A stretch of 15,903 nt of DNA from NCBI GenBank assembly GCA_002506875.1, contig DAYJ01000049.1, positions 1,075-16,977 of the forward strand. Direction: 5' to 3'. The notes beneath the pieces are model-generated. The model was not told where the DNA came from. It saw only the letters and a list, made by a program, of their open reading frames with translations, and did no database searches. The position numbers and the translations under genes are program-made. The stretch is from Euryarchaeota archaeon UBA40 (lineage in GTDB: Archaea; Thermoplasmatota; Poseidoniia; Poseidoniales; Thalassarchaeaceae). Below are positions 1 to 7,770 of the stretch, piece after piece. Every line of letters starts with the position of its first letter. Positions within the stretch are counted from its first letter, which is position 1.

Positions 1-25
1 CTGAATCCAATACAGGGTGGCCGGG

Positions 26-1207
26 ATGACATCGGATGAAGAGAATCCACCTTTGCCACCAGGGGCTATGCCTCCACCTCCTCCTCCGGGTGGTATGATG
101 CCTCCTCCACCCCCTGCAGGCATGCCTCCTCCTCCTGCTGAAATGCCGCCTCCACCTCTACCTACAGAGGCCCCCATGCCTCCTGCTTCTGCTCCTCCTG
201 CGCCCCCTGCTGAGATGCCACCACCACCTCCAGCACTAGCTCCCGCTCCCCCTGCTGAGATGCCTCCTCCGCCTCCGGCAACAGCTCCCGCTCCCCCTGC
301 CGATCTCCCTCCTCCTGCAGCGACCCCAGAATCTTCAGCCGCGCCAGAACCTCAGTCCACATTGTCATCCAATGACAGAATCGATCTCCGTAGTCTTCGT
401 GAGGGCTCTGATGAGACGGTACAGAATCACGACCAGATGTATGGGCATATCGATCGCATCGCTTCGGGCCAAGTCGGTACTTTGCTCGATCGCTTCTCAA
501 ATCGTTTCGGTTCTGATCTCGACCGTGAAATCATTGTGTTGCGCAAGAAGGAGCAGCAGGCAATGCGCGAGGTTAATCCTACGGTTGAACTAATCAGTGG
601 TGGCCAATCAGAAGCAGTAGATGTTGATGATCAGATGGATGATGCAGAAGACCTCAAGGCTGCGATTGAGGACGCAATCCGCCCACTTAAGAAGCGCTTT
701 GATAAGGCTAAGAAGGAACGGGATACATCCCTAATTCGTAAGATTCAACCACGTCTGAAGGCACTTGTTGAGGACCGTAAGATGGTCATTGAGGTCATTG
801 ATGGCGAGCGAGATTTCGTTGATATCACTCCTCTCATGGATGAATATCTCGGTGAAATACCTCCTGAGGATGAAGATGAAGAAGAGCATGTCATGGAGGA
901 GGCTCCAGAAGATTCTGCTTCCAGAGACGAGGATGATAGTGGTGATGAGGACTTCCGTGCCTTCACTGATTTGGCCAATGAACTCCTAGGTCTAATGCCA
1001 GAGGACTTCCAGAAGGAGTTTATTTCCGGACCAGATATCGAATTCTTCTCTTCAGTGTTCAATGATCCTGCAGCCGCTAGTAAGGACGATCGTAGTGCCT
1101 TTGTAGAGATGATAAATCGCGAACTTGGATCAGCTCCTGACGCGGTTACGGACCGTCTTCTCCAAGACATTGAATTGGCGAAGCGGATTAAGATAAGATA
1201 CGGGTGA
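26..1207 (+). CDS. Proline-rich acidic protein of unknown function
   Basis: I do not recognise this protein. From ATG 26 it is 393 residues. Residues about 8-109 are almost all Pro, Ala and Met in runs of four to six prolines separated by AEM or GGM units. Residues about 115-280 are charged and probably helical, with many Lys, Glu and Arg. Residues about 281-313 are a very acidic Glu/Asp stretch. The last ~85 residues look like a small helical domain (LLGLMPEDFQKEF, then FVEMINRELGSAP). There is no signal peptide or membrane segment, so it is probably cytoplasmic, with an extended N-terminal arm that could serve as a ligand for a proline-binding partner; that is inference. ATG 26 is preferred over the in-frame GTG 17 because GGGTGG lies 5 nt before it. 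The stop overlaps the next gene's possible GTG start, so the two are probably co-transcribed. The start is close to the window edge, so an upstream operon gene may be missing from view. Confidence 0.72.
   Translation: MTSDEENPPLPPGAMPPPPPPGGMMPPPPPAGMPPPPAEMPPPPLPTEAPMPPASAPPAPPAEMPPPPPALAPAPPAEMPPPPPATAPAPPADLPPPAATPESSAAPEPQSTLSSNDRIDLRSLREGSDETVQNHDQMYGHIDRIASGQVGTLLDRFSNRFGSDLDREIIVLRKKEQQAMREVNPTVELISGGQSEAVDVDDQMDDAEDLKAAIEDAIRPLKKRFDKAKKERDTSLIRKIQPRLKALVEDRKMVIEVIDGERDFVDITPLMDEYLGEIPPEDEDEEEHVMEEAPEDSASRDEDDSGDEDFRAFTDLANELLGLMPEDFQKEFISGPDIEFFSSVFNDPAAASKDDRSAFVEMINRELGSAPDAVTDRLLQDIELAKRIKIRYG
206..313 (+). repeat. 45-bp imperfect tandem repeat inside the proline-rich region
   Basis: Two adjacent 45-bp units (206-250 and 251-295) differ at six positions, and a partial third unit starts at 296. 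Each unit encodes 15 residues beginning PAEMPPPPPA and ending APAP. The differences are mostly silent, so the protein repeat is better kept than the DNA. Further degenerate proline units lie upstream from about 56. Confidence 0.7.
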
Positions 1208-1212
1208 ATGAT

Positions 1213-2067
1213 ATGGGACTCTTAGACCGATTGGATGATGATGCGAGCGATGCCGATGAGGCTGCTTCGATTGAGACTGCCCCTGCTAAGGATGTCAAGA
1301 AGTCCGAGGCCAAGAAGACGAGCCGTCGAGGCCGACGTGCTAAGGCGAAGGAAGAGATTCCTGTAGATGATATTGAAGAAGATGAGGAGGCGCCACGCCG
1401 TCGAGGGCGAGGTCGTCGAGAGCGTAAACCTCGAGAGAAGAAGGAACGAGTCGTTCGAAAGATTGGCGAAGATCGAGAAGTTGCTGGAATGGCTGCGTTC
1501 TCCTTTCGCCGGATTGTTGACTTCATTGTCAACTACGGCTGGGCCATTCCAATCTTAGGACTCAGTCTCCTTGGAACTAATTCCGATTTTACATGGTTCA
1601 TCATCGGTGGTTTGGCTCTAATGTTGTTGAACAATATTTTCCTGCCTTATCAGTTCGGTAGGACGTTGGGGAATTTCACAACACGTACGATGTTTGTCCG
1701 GCACACTGGGAAGCCTCCAATGTTCATGTTCTTCTTGATGAAGACATTCTACTTCCCGTTCTTGCTTCTCGGTTTGTTCGGGGTTCAGCTTGCTTTAGAA
1801 TATAGCAAGGATTCGAACATTATTGTCTTGGTAATCTGCATAATCTCGCTGCTTATCTTCCTTGCAGATACGATCATTTCTCGGGTTCGTAAGGAGGACC
1901 GAATGGGTCTCTGGGAAACCGCGTTCCTTGGTGTCTGGTTAACTAAGCATATCAGCACCGGTGAATCCAGTGGCTGGCTCAAACGCCTGGAGTCGTCGGG
2001 TGACTTCTTCGAGCAGCGAGGATGGGGTGTCGATGGTGAAGGCGATGACGAAACGGATGAATCCTGA
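1213..2067 (+). CDS. RDD-like membrane protein with highly charged N-terminal tail
   Basis: The protein is 284 residues from ATG 1213. An in-frame GTG at 1204 overlaps the previous stop, but GGTGA at 1203-1207 sits 5 nt before ATG 1213 and favours the latter. The first ~90 residues are soluble and low in complexity: an acidic stretch, then Lys/Arg clusters (for example RRRGRGRRERKPREKK around residues 62-77). Four hydrophobic segments follow at about 101-120, 126-145, 170-195 and 202-223. Between segments two and three is GRTLGNFTTRTMFV, and after the last segment comes RKEDRMGLWETAFLGVWL. This arrangement resembles RDD-family proteins, where a GKxLxGLRV-like motif and a late RGLHDxxAGT-like motif flank the helices. 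The match is by eye and imperfect. RDD proteins are small integral membrane proteins of mostly unknown role. The gene sits between the acidic protein and a membrane-anchored hydrolase, probably in one transcript. Confidence 0.7.
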   Translation: MGLLDRLDDDASDADEAASIETAPAKDVKKSEAKKTSRRGRRAKAKEEIPVDDIEEDEEAPRRRGRGRRERKPREKKERVVRKIGEDREVAGMAAFSFRRIVDFIVNYGWAIPILGLSLLGTNSDFTWFIIGGLALMLLNNIFLPYQFGRTLGNFTTRTMFVRHTGKPPMFMFFLMKTFYFPFLLLGLFGVQLALEYSKDSNIIVLVICIISLLIFLADTIISRVRKEDRMGLWETAFLGVWLTKHISTGESSGWLKRLESSGDFFEQRGWGVDGEGDDETDES

Positions 2068-2081
2068 AGGATCCACATCTC

Positions 2082-3041
2082 ATGAGTAATCCCCCTAGTG
2101 ACCCACAAGTCACACGTCCAGTACTGGCACGCGTCCTGATTCTGTTGTCTATCATGGGCATAGTGGGGGGAATCCTCCAACTTGAGTTTTTTTTGGGGGT
2201 TCTCTCTTCATTTATTCTAGTCGTTGGTCTCGTTTCGCACAAGATATTCACAGGTTTCGTTCGCCCAATTCGGAAAGAACGTGGTCCGACTAGTGATTTC
2301 ACTCAGCATCGATGGACTGGTGCGAACGGTTGTACAATTGCTCGTTTCGAACGGTGGCTCGACAAGCCCGCACCACTCATCATCGCAATCCATGGTTGGC
2401 AGTCGGATTCAAGTTCCACAGAGAAGCGAATCAGTCCGTTCCTTGAACGAGGGCATCATGCAGTTTTGATTGATCTTCCTGGACATGGTAGTTCTGATGG
2501 CTTGGCCATATGGACTGCTGTAGAAAGTGGTAGATATGTCTTGGAGATGATTCAAGATCTTGTCAAAGTATGGGATTGGACACAGATTACTTCGGTTGTT
2601 CTCTTGGGACATAGTATGGGTGGATTTGTTTCATTGAGATTTGCTGATCGTTTTAGCGAGATACTTCCTCAACCAATCGAACGAGTATACTTGGAATCAC
2701 CAATGACATCTTTCCCGATGGTATTCAATCAACGAACTACTGGTCTAGGTCTTATTGGCCGCCATGTCTCTAGATTAGATCTTCAATGGGCATATCTTCG
2801 TCGTGGTCCTGACCCGGAGCTTAACTGGTCACATTTTAGCGTACCAAAATGGGGCATCCCATCAATGGAAGTACGAGTTCTCCAAGCCAAGGAGGATATT
2901 GCATTGGGATTACAACACCTTGAGTTACTTCGACCTCATGCTAATGGTGATTGGGAAATTGTCATTGACAAGGATTTGAAACATTTCGGACCTTCAAGAG
3001 GCGATGCATATTCGATCTATCTTAGATGGATTGATGATTGA
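2082..3041 (+). CDS. Membrane-anchored alpha/beta-fold hydrolase
   Basis: This 319-residue protein has a hydrophobic N-terminus with two likely membrane segments (about 14-34 and 36-56), followed by an alpha/beta hydrolase domain. Visible features are the oxyanion-hole strand IIAIHGW (100-106), the motif DLPGHGSSDG (131-140), the nucleophile elbow GHSMGG with Ser178, a probable acid at Asp272 in KEDIALG, and the catalytic His301 in KHFGPSRGD. The triad looks complete, so the enzyme is probably an active esterase, lipase-like enzyme or similar serine hydrolase. The substrate cannot be read from the sequence. ATG 2082 is preceded by AAGGA about 10 nt upstream and starts 14 nt after the RDD-like gene, consistent with one operon. 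A T8G5 homopolymer at 2187-2199 lies in the second membrane segment, but the frame stays open through it. The gene converges on the CNNM-type gene. Confidence 0.85.
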   Translation: MSNPPSDPQVTRPVLARVLILLSIMGIVGGILQLEFFLGVLSSFILVVGLVSHKIFTGFVRPIRKERGPTSDFTQHRWTGANGCTIARFERWLDKPAPLIIAIHGWQSDSSSTEKRISPFLERGHHAVLIDLPGHGSSDGLAIWTAVESGRYVLEMIQDLVKVWDWTQITSVVLLGHSMGGFVSLRFADRFSEILPQPIERVYLESPMTSFPMVFNQRTTGLGLIGRHVSRLDLQWAYLRRGPDPELNWSHFSVPKWGIPSMEVRVLQAKEDIALGLQHLELLRPHANGDWEIVIDKDLKHFGPSRGDAYSIYLRWIDD

Positions 3042-3078
3042 GTTGTGGATTGAACATGATTCGTGAGCATCGTCGATT

Positions 3079-3105
3079 GGGGATTCTGAATCATTCAGAT
3101 TCCTC
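3079..3105. terminator. Inverted repeat between convergent genes, possible bidirectional terminator
   Basis: Arms of 13 bases (3079-3091 and 3093-3105) are complementary around a single central C, with one mismatch and one G:T pair. The inner core TCTGAAT/ATTCAGA is perfect. It overlaps the stop codon of the minus-strand gene (3091-3093) and lies 38 nt past the stop of the hydrolase. With a five-base loop it could fold as two 5-bp stems separated by a mismatch. There is no T-run on either side, which is the usual archaeal termination signal, so a terminator role is only a guess from position. Confidence 0.3.
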
Positions 3106-4203
3106 TTGACGACGTTCGATAGCGAACTTACGTAGGTCTTCTCCAGTAACACCTTCTTCGATACCTTCGATGTCCTTTTCATCCACAATCTCAACACCTA
3201 GAATTGTCTCAATCACATCCTCCATCGTGACTAATCCAAGTGTCGCTCCAAATTCGTCTTGCACAAGAGCCAACTGTTCCTTGCGAGAGAGGAAGATATC
3301 GAGTAGATCATCGAGGTTTGTCTCCTCACGTACGCGGACGATATCTCGCATCAATGATGACATCGTGATTTGATGCTCATCTGCGGCGGCTTTACGATAT
3401 ATCTCGGACCGGAGTACGAGTCCAACTGGTTGATCGATTTCTCCATCGAATACAGGGAGGCGACCATGGACCATGACCGGATTTTTGTCCATAGCGGCCT
3501 GAACGGTATCATCTACAAGCACGAAGGACATTACAGTCCGAGGCGTCATCACAGAGGTGACGTTTTGGTCACGAAGGCTCAGCAAGTTTCTGATTGCCTT
3601 CTCTTCGTCTGTCTCGATGACACGTTCATCCTCTGCAACCTCAACCATGGCGGCCAGTTCATCTCGAGTTACTGCACTTTCTGACTTCGCAGGGAATAGG
3701 TTTCTCATCCACTCCATCGGGATGACGATAGGGAGTAGAATCAGGATTAGGCCGCGCAGAGTGTAGGCTGAAAAGACACTGAGATTCTTCCAATACAATG
3801 CCCCTAGTGTCTTCGGGATTATTTCGGATAGGACTAGGATGCCTAGAGTCAGCACAGCGGATGCTACCGCCATTACCATTGCTTCAGATTCAGTACCCTC
3901 GACCATTGCTGCCACTTCAGCACCAACGCCGAGAGCTCCAACTGTATGTGCGATGGTGTTGAGAGTAAGTATCGCAGTTAGAGGCCGTTCTGGTTCGTCT
4001 TTGAATCGTGACCAAAGATGTGCGACTCGGCTGCCTTTCTGTTCAAGTACCTTGACGTGTGAAATCGAAGTGCTGAGTAGCACTGCTTCAAGGACACTAC
4101 AAAGGAAGGAAGCTCCGAGAGCCAGTGTAGCATACAGTATGAGCAATGTGTAATCGCCTTCGCCTGCTACGGAGGTTTGGCCAACCAAGGTATGGACATC
4201 CAC
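3091..4203 (-). CDS. CNNM/CorB-type membrane protein with CBS pair (probable Mg2+ transport)
   Basis: The 370-residue protein has an N-terminal DUF21/CNNM membrane domain with hydrophobic segments at about 18-43, 78-100, 107-130 and 142-163. It carries the family motifs SVLEA (36-40), LNTIAHTVGA (81-90) and SEIIPKTLG (126-134). An acidic helical linker follows, then two CBS domains at about 216-272 (starting VMTPRTVM) and 279-338 (with QDEFGATLGLVTMEDV). CNNM/CorB proteins are implicated in Mg2+ export, with the CBS pair binding ATP-Mg; archaeal members are known. The C-terminus stops about 30 residues after CBS2, so the CorC/HlyC-type domain of many bacterial members is absent. The start is GTG 4203, with GGAG on the coding strand about 10 nt upstream (4214-4217). 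It is divergent from metG and convergent with the hydrolase gene. The ion and its direction are inferred from the family only. Confidence 0.88.
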   Translation of the reverse strand: MDVHTLVGQTSVAGEGDYTLLILYATLALGASFLCSVLEAVLLSTSISHVKVLEQKGSRVAHLWSRFKDEPERPLTAILTLNTIAHTVGALGVGAEVAAMVEGTESEAMVMAVASAVLTLGILVLSEIIPKTLGALYWKNLSVFSAYTLRGLILILLPIVIPMEWMRNLFPAKSESAVTRDELAAMVEVAEDERVIETDEEKAIRNLLSLRDQNVTSVMTPRTVMSFVLVDDTVQAAMDKNPVMVHGRLPVFDGEIDQPVGLVLRSEIYRKAAADEHQITMSSLMRDIVRVREETNLDDLLDIFLSRKEQLALVQDEFGATLGLVTMEDVIETILGVEIVDEKDIEGIEEGVTGEDLRKFAIERRQEESE

Positions 4204-4355
4204 TTAGGACTCACTCCGGATGTGTAACTGGACCAGATTGGTTTGAGGTCCTAGTCATGTGCATCTCTCTCAAGTGCTTCTAGGTCTAAAGGGTTCGTGA
4301 AGTGAGAGTCATAGTTGAACGCCACATTGAATTGCGGGTCAGACCAGCGCAGAGC
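4204..4355. promoter_or_regulatory. Divergent intergenic region, CNNM-type gene / metG
   Basis: This stretch must hold the promoters of both divergent genes. I see no convincing archaeal TATA box or BRE on either strand. The GGAG at 4214-4217 (coding on the minus strand) serves the CNNM-type start. On the plus side nothing resembling a Shine-Dalgarno sequence lies close to ATG 4356, so metG may be read from a short leader or without one. The region is open in the metG frame from GTG 4302, but that extension has no family support. Confidence 0.35.
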
Positions 4356-6611
4356 ATGACCGGGGAGCACGTGCTAGTATGCGTAGCCTGGCCATATGCC
4401 AACGGGCCGCTTCATCTTGGCCATGTTGCAGGCTGCTATCTTCCTCCAGATATTACCGCTCGATTTGAGCGTGCAAGAGGCAACAGTGTCCTGATGGTAT
4501 CTGGTTCAGATGAGCACGGGACACCAATCACAGTCACAGCTGAGATGGAAGGTGTTGATCCGCAGGACATCGTGGATCGATATCACGCCATCAACAAACA
4601 AGCCCTGTTGGATCTTGGATGTGTCTGGGAACCTAACATCGATTCGCGTGGAACGGAATATGGCGGTGCGCTGTTCAACCGGACATCCGATTCATCTCAC
4701 ATCAAGCGGGTCCAAGAGAACTTTGCATCGCTTCTCGATGCAGGGCTCTTTGAGAAGCGGACGATGGACCAGTACTATGAGGTTCGACCAGATGGCAAAG
4801 GTCGTTTCCTCCCGGATCGCTATGTTGAGGGCACTTGTCCGAATTGCGGCGACAATGATGCTCGTGGCGATCAATGCGATGCTTGTGGAACGACTTACGA
4901 ATCCTCTGATCTTGAGAATCCGCGATCAAAGATGAATCCAGATGCTGCAATCGAAATACGGCAAACACAGCATATGTTCTACCGTCTGGATTTGTTCCAG
5001 AATACCTTAGAGGAGCATGCGGAATCCCGTTGGCCGGTCTGGAAGAACAACGTGCGTGCTATGACCAAACAATGGTTGGACATGGGTCTTCGGCCTAGGG
5101 CCGTTACTCGTGACCTTGAATGGGGAGTTCCAGTCCCAATCGAGGATGAGGAGTTTGATGGAAAATGTGTTTATGTCTGGTTTGAAGCAGTTCAGGGATA
5201 CCTGACATGTGCTCAGATTTGGTCAGAACGTTATGGTCAGAATCATCCAGATGGTGTCGAATCTTGGAAGCGTTGGTGGTGTGTCGATGAAGAAGGTAAT
5301 ACCCCTCGTCACCTCTATTTCCTTGGCAAGGACAACATTCCCTTCCATACGGTGATTTGGCCAGCTCTCATCATGGGTCTCAACATGGCAAAGAATGGAA
5401 AGGATTCTGCACAACTTCCAGGTCCCGGGGACCTCCATCTTGAGGATAATGTTCCAGCTATGGAGTATCTGATGCTCGCAGGTGGGCAGTTCAGTAAATC
5501 TCGTAAGCATGCAATCTGGCTACCCTCGTTTCTTGAGAAACACGATCCAGATACTTTGAGATATGTTCTGACAATCAACATGCCTGAAGCCCACGATACT
5601 GATTTCAATTGGAGCGATTTTGTTGAGAAGATCAATACTGAACTAATCGCTGCGTATGGGAACTTTGTCCACCGAATCATGACTCTCGCAGCTAGGCTGC
5701 CATCCGAAGGTCACTCACCATTACTCCCCTTCGATGATGTCGCAAACAATCGGGAGCATGCGGAGAAGCTCGAAGATTTCCATTCGTCGATTACGGATTC
5801 ATTGGAACGCCACCGGTACAAGGAGGCCCTTCGTACAGTGATGTCCGCTGCTCAGTATGGGAATCAGATGATTCAAGCAGCAGCTCCATGGGCTCATCTA
5901 TCGGAGGACGGAGATGAGGTAGAGAGACAAACCTCCCTTTCGACCCTTGCCTTTGGTTGGCGCATCGCCCGTTTCCTGTCCATTGTCACTCAACCTTTCC
6001 TTCCATTTTCTGCTCAGAGGCTATGGGTGATGCTAGGGCAGGACGGTGATGTGGCAGCATCCCATTGGGACAATGCCATCGATTGGTCAGTTCCAATGAC
6101 GTGGACAGGGGAGGCAGCCAAGCCTCTATTCCAGCGTCTTGACCTTGATGAGATACTCGCTCAAGAAGGGGTAGTTGCAGAGGAACACGTGGACGAATCA
6201 GGACCATCTACCCATAGCGTCAAGGGCAGTAGCCGTCCAAAGAAGAACGGTAGTGCCATGTCTGACGAGCCCGAGGGTGTGAAGTTCATCGAGTTTGACC
6301 AGTTTATGGCAGTGGATATCCGGATTGGTAGGATCGACTCAGTCGAGGACCATCCTGATGCTGACAAGCTCTACGTTGTCCACATAGATGACGGCAGTGA
6401 AGGGGGTCGTACAGTATGTGCAGGGCTCAAGGAATTCTATCAGCCTGAGCAGATGACTGGACTTCACGTCGCCTTCGTCGCGAACCTGAAACCTCGAAAG
6501 TTACGTGGAGTCATGTCAGAGGGGATGATGCTCGCTGCTGATGATGGTGAGGGTGGTGTTTGTCTTCTCACCGTGGATTCAAAGATGGCTCCAGGTTCAG
6601 AAGTCCGTTGA
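4356..6611 (+). CDS. metG: Methionyl-tRNA synthetase with C-terminal tRNA-binding domain
   Basis: This enzyme charges tRNA-Met with methionine in the cytoplasm. The protein is 751 residues from ATG 4356, which places WPYANGPLHLGH near the N-terminus as in the family. An in-frame GTG 54 nt upstream would add 18 atypical residues. The class I signature HLGH is at 20-23. A single zinc knuckle lies at C161, C164, C174 and C177, followed by the NPRSKMNPDA segment; the KMSKS motif appears as FSKSR at 379-383. The anticodon-binding helical domain follows. A low-complexity linker (about 605-640, with Lys/Ser/Gly) joins a Trbp111/EMAPII-like OB domain from about 645 to the end (VDIRIGRIDSVEDHPDADKL, later KPRKLRGVMSEGM). 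In many archaea this OB domain is a separate protein; here it is fused. The gene stands alone between a divergent and a convergent neighbour. Confidence 0.97.
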   Translation: MTGEHVLVCVAWPYANGPLHLGHVAGCYLPPDITARFERARGNSVLMVSGSDEHGTPITVTAEMEGVDPQDIVDRYHAINKQALLDLGCVWEPNIDSRGTEYGGALFNRTSDSSHIKRVQENFASLLDAGLFEKRTMDQYYEVRPDGKGRFLPDRYVEGTCPNCGDNDARGDQCDACGTTYESSDLENPRSKMNPDAAIEIRQTQHMFYRLDLFQNTLEEHAESRWPVWKNNVRAMTKQWLDMGLRPRAVTRDLEWGVPVPIEDEEFDGKCVYVWFEAVQGYLTCAQIWSERYGQNHPDGVESWKRWWCVDEEGNTPRHLYFLGKDNIPFHTVIWPALIMGLNMAKNGKDSAQLPGPGDLHLEDNVPAMEYLMLAGGQFSKSRKHAIWLPSFLEKHDPDTLRYVLTINMPEAHDTDFNWSDFVEKINTELIAAYGNFVHRIMTLAARLPSEGHSPLLPFDDVANNREHAEKLEDFHSSITDSLERHRYKEALRTVMSAAQYGNQMIQAAAPWAHLSEDGDEVERQTSLSTLAFGWRIARFLSIVTQPFLPFSAQRLWVMLGQDGDVAASHWDNAIDWSVPMTWTGEAAKPLFQRLDLDEILAQEGVVAEEHVDESGPSTHSVKGSSRPKKNGSAMSDEPEGVKFIEFDQFMAVDIRIGRIDSVEDHPDADKLYVVHIDDGSEGGRTVCAGLKEFYQPEQMTGLHVAFVANLKPRKLRGVMSEGMMLAADDGEGGVCLLTVDSKMAPGSEVR

Positions 6612-6674
6612 GATTCTGAAGTATGCCTGACTAATTCCATTCTCTCAGGTAGCGAATATCCATTGTTCACAGTA
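6612..6674. other. Convergent intergenic spacer metG/tsr3
   Basis: This 63-nt spacer lies between the two stop codons. A weak inverted repeat, CCTGA at 6626-6630 and TCAGG at 6645-6649, could form a 5-bp stem. No T-run is present. I see no gene here. Confidence 0.3.
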
Positions 6675-7211
6675 TTACTCAGGTCGATCAAAGAACGACC
6701 ACTGGGTTTCCACAACCTCAGCATTGTTCGAGCATTCCTGATATGCTGCGATGGGTTCAGCATTGAGTTCAAGAAATTCCTCACCAAATCGAAAAGGTCG
6801 TAACATGCGTTCTGCTTGATTCATACGTCCCATAATTGCGGCACAGAGAGCCATCGCCTCAGCAGTAGATAGGCGGCCTGGTTTCCCCCATGATACCGGG
6901 TTAGCAGGGAGTGCTAATGGAAGAGTTCGTGGTTCTAATCTGGTGTTGTTGAGAATTGAGGCCATCGAAGTATCGAGGTGTTTCCAACTGCAATCAAGGC
7001 CAACGATGGCAGCCCCTCTGTCAATCATTGTCCGATCATCCGGGCCTAGGACGATTCCGGCAGATGGGTCTAGTAGGAATCCCCGTCGAGGTGCCCCTCG
7101 AACATCATGGTGGAGAATTGCTTCCCCTATACGATGCATCGCACGAGCAGTACACTTCTTCGGGTCATCTTGATCGAGATGGATAATGTGCATGGGCACG
7201 TCTTCGACCAT
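6675..7211 (-). CDS. tsr3: Tsr3-type 16S rRNA aminocarboxypropyltransferase
   Basis: Tsr3 transfers the 3-amino-3-carboxypropyl group of S-adenosylmethionine to a uridine-derived base in the P-site region of small-subunit rRNA (m1acp3-pseudouridine in yeast 18S; acp3U in archaeal 16S). The 178-residue protein shows the family motifs in order: LDQDDPKKCTARAM (12-25), GFLLDPSAGIVLGPDD (44-59), GLDCSW (71-76), RTLPLALPANPVSWGKPGRL (95-114), the LSTAEA helix (114-119), and FRFGEEFLELNAEPIAAYQE (140-159). In most homologues I recall Cys where the first motif here has Asp15 (LDQCDPKKC). Length is as expected for archaeal members. ATG 7211 has AAAGGAG about 8 nt upstream, inside the end of mbf1; Met7 is a weaker alternative. 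It starts 5 nt after the mbf1 stop, so the two are almost certainly one transcript. Confidence 0.92.
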   Translation of the reverse strand: MVEDVPMHIIHLDQDDPKKCTARAMHRIGEAILHHDVRGAPRRGFLLDPSAGIVLGPDDRTMIDRGAAIVGLDCSWKHLDTSMASILNNTRLEPRTLPLALPANPVSWGKPGRLSTAEAMALCAAIMGRMNQAERMLRPFRFGEEFLELNAEPIAAYQECSNNAEVVETQWSFFDRPE

Positions 7212-7216
7212 TCAAT

Positions 7217-7717
7217 TCACTCCTTTCGGAGCGCGTCCTGAAGATAGTCTCCAAGGGTCATCGATCGACCTGATTTTGATCCCAGCGTTCTAGTCTCGGA
7301 AGGTTCTCTCTCAATCATGAGTTCGATATCGAGTGCGCGCTCAAGTTTCTTGATAATCTGATCACTAACGGTCTGTCCCTTCTCTATACGTTGGATCACA
7401 TTGACCCTTTCAGAAATAAGTCGTGCGAGACCACGCTGGTCGATGTTCCGATTACGTCTGGCATCGACGACACGCTTTGACCAATCGTCGGCGAGCTCTT
7501 TCTCACCGCGAACCATGATGTCCTTGCCTGCTTTACCGAGCCCACCGTATCCTCCGAAGGTTCGTACTTGATCTGACGGGCTCGCTCCTGTACTGGTGAG
7601 ATCTGGTCGCAAGCCTGCAGCTTTCATGCAGCGGTCGCAGGCATTTACAGTTCGCCCGCCGGAGGTCGAACGACGAGTTGATACTCGATTAGAACCGCAG
7701 ATTTCGCAACTAACCAT
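7217..7717 (-). CDS. mbf1: Archaeal multiprotein bridging factor 1 (aMBF1)
   Basis: The 166-residue protein has an N-terminal zinc ribbon (C4, C7, C27, C30; starting MVSCEICGS), a Gly-rich linker (FGGYGGLGKAGKD, 54-66), and a Cro/C1-type helix-turn-helix at about 82-135 (RVVDARRNRNIDQRGLARLI, then VIQRIEKGQTVS). A short tail (MTLGDYLQDALRKE) ends it. This is the standard aMBF1 layout. Eukaryotic Mbf1/EDF1 bridges transcription factors and senses collided ribosomes; the archaeal protein is reported to bind 30S and 70S ribosomes through its HTH. ATG 7717 is chosen because it puts the first CxxC at residue 4. The reading frame stays open to ATG 7771, but that longer form would run into the PAN start and has no family support. 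It is the first gene of an mbf1-tsr3 pair and is divergent from PAN. Confidence 0.95.
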   Translation of the reverse strand: MVSCEICGSNRVSTRRSTSGGRTVNACDRCMKAAGLRPDLTSTGASPSDQVRTFGGYGGLGKAGKDIMVRGEKELADDWSKRVVDARRNRNIDQRGLARLISERVNVIQRIEKGQTVSDQIIKKLERALDIELMIEREPSETRTLGSKSGRSMTLGDYLQDALRKE

Positions 7718-7770
7718 CTTCGTCGATGGGTTCCAGTATCGCCTCTCCTTTGAACCAATCCATGAACCCA
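7718..7770. promoter_or_regulatory. Short divergent promoter region mbf1/PAN
   Basis: Only 53 nt separate the chosen mbf1 and PAN starts, so their core promoters must overlap each other or reach into the opposite coding sequence. I see no clear TATA box on either strand. In-frame ATGs for PAN also exist at 7726 and 7762, so the gap could be as small as 8 or 44 nt. Confidence 0.35.

Noticed and set aside
162..500. Open frame on the minus strand opposite the proline-rich region
   Set aside because: It mirrors the repetitive plus-strand codons, has no family motif, and the plus-strand gene explains the sequence.
745..1170. Serine-rich minus-strand open frame
   Set aside because: It is the complement of Glu/Asp/Lys codons in the first gene (GAG/GAT/GAA read as CTC/ATC/TTC and shifted to Ser codons); no independent signal.
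2187..2199. T8G5 homopolymer as a frameshift site
   Set aside because: The hydrolase frame is continuous across it and the encoded segment is a sensible membrane helix; no sign of a broken gene or programmed shift.
4302..4355. N-terminal extension of MetRS from GTG 4302
   Set aside because: The 18 added residues do not resemble the family, whose members begin a few residues before the PYANGPLHLGH block; ATG 4356 fits.
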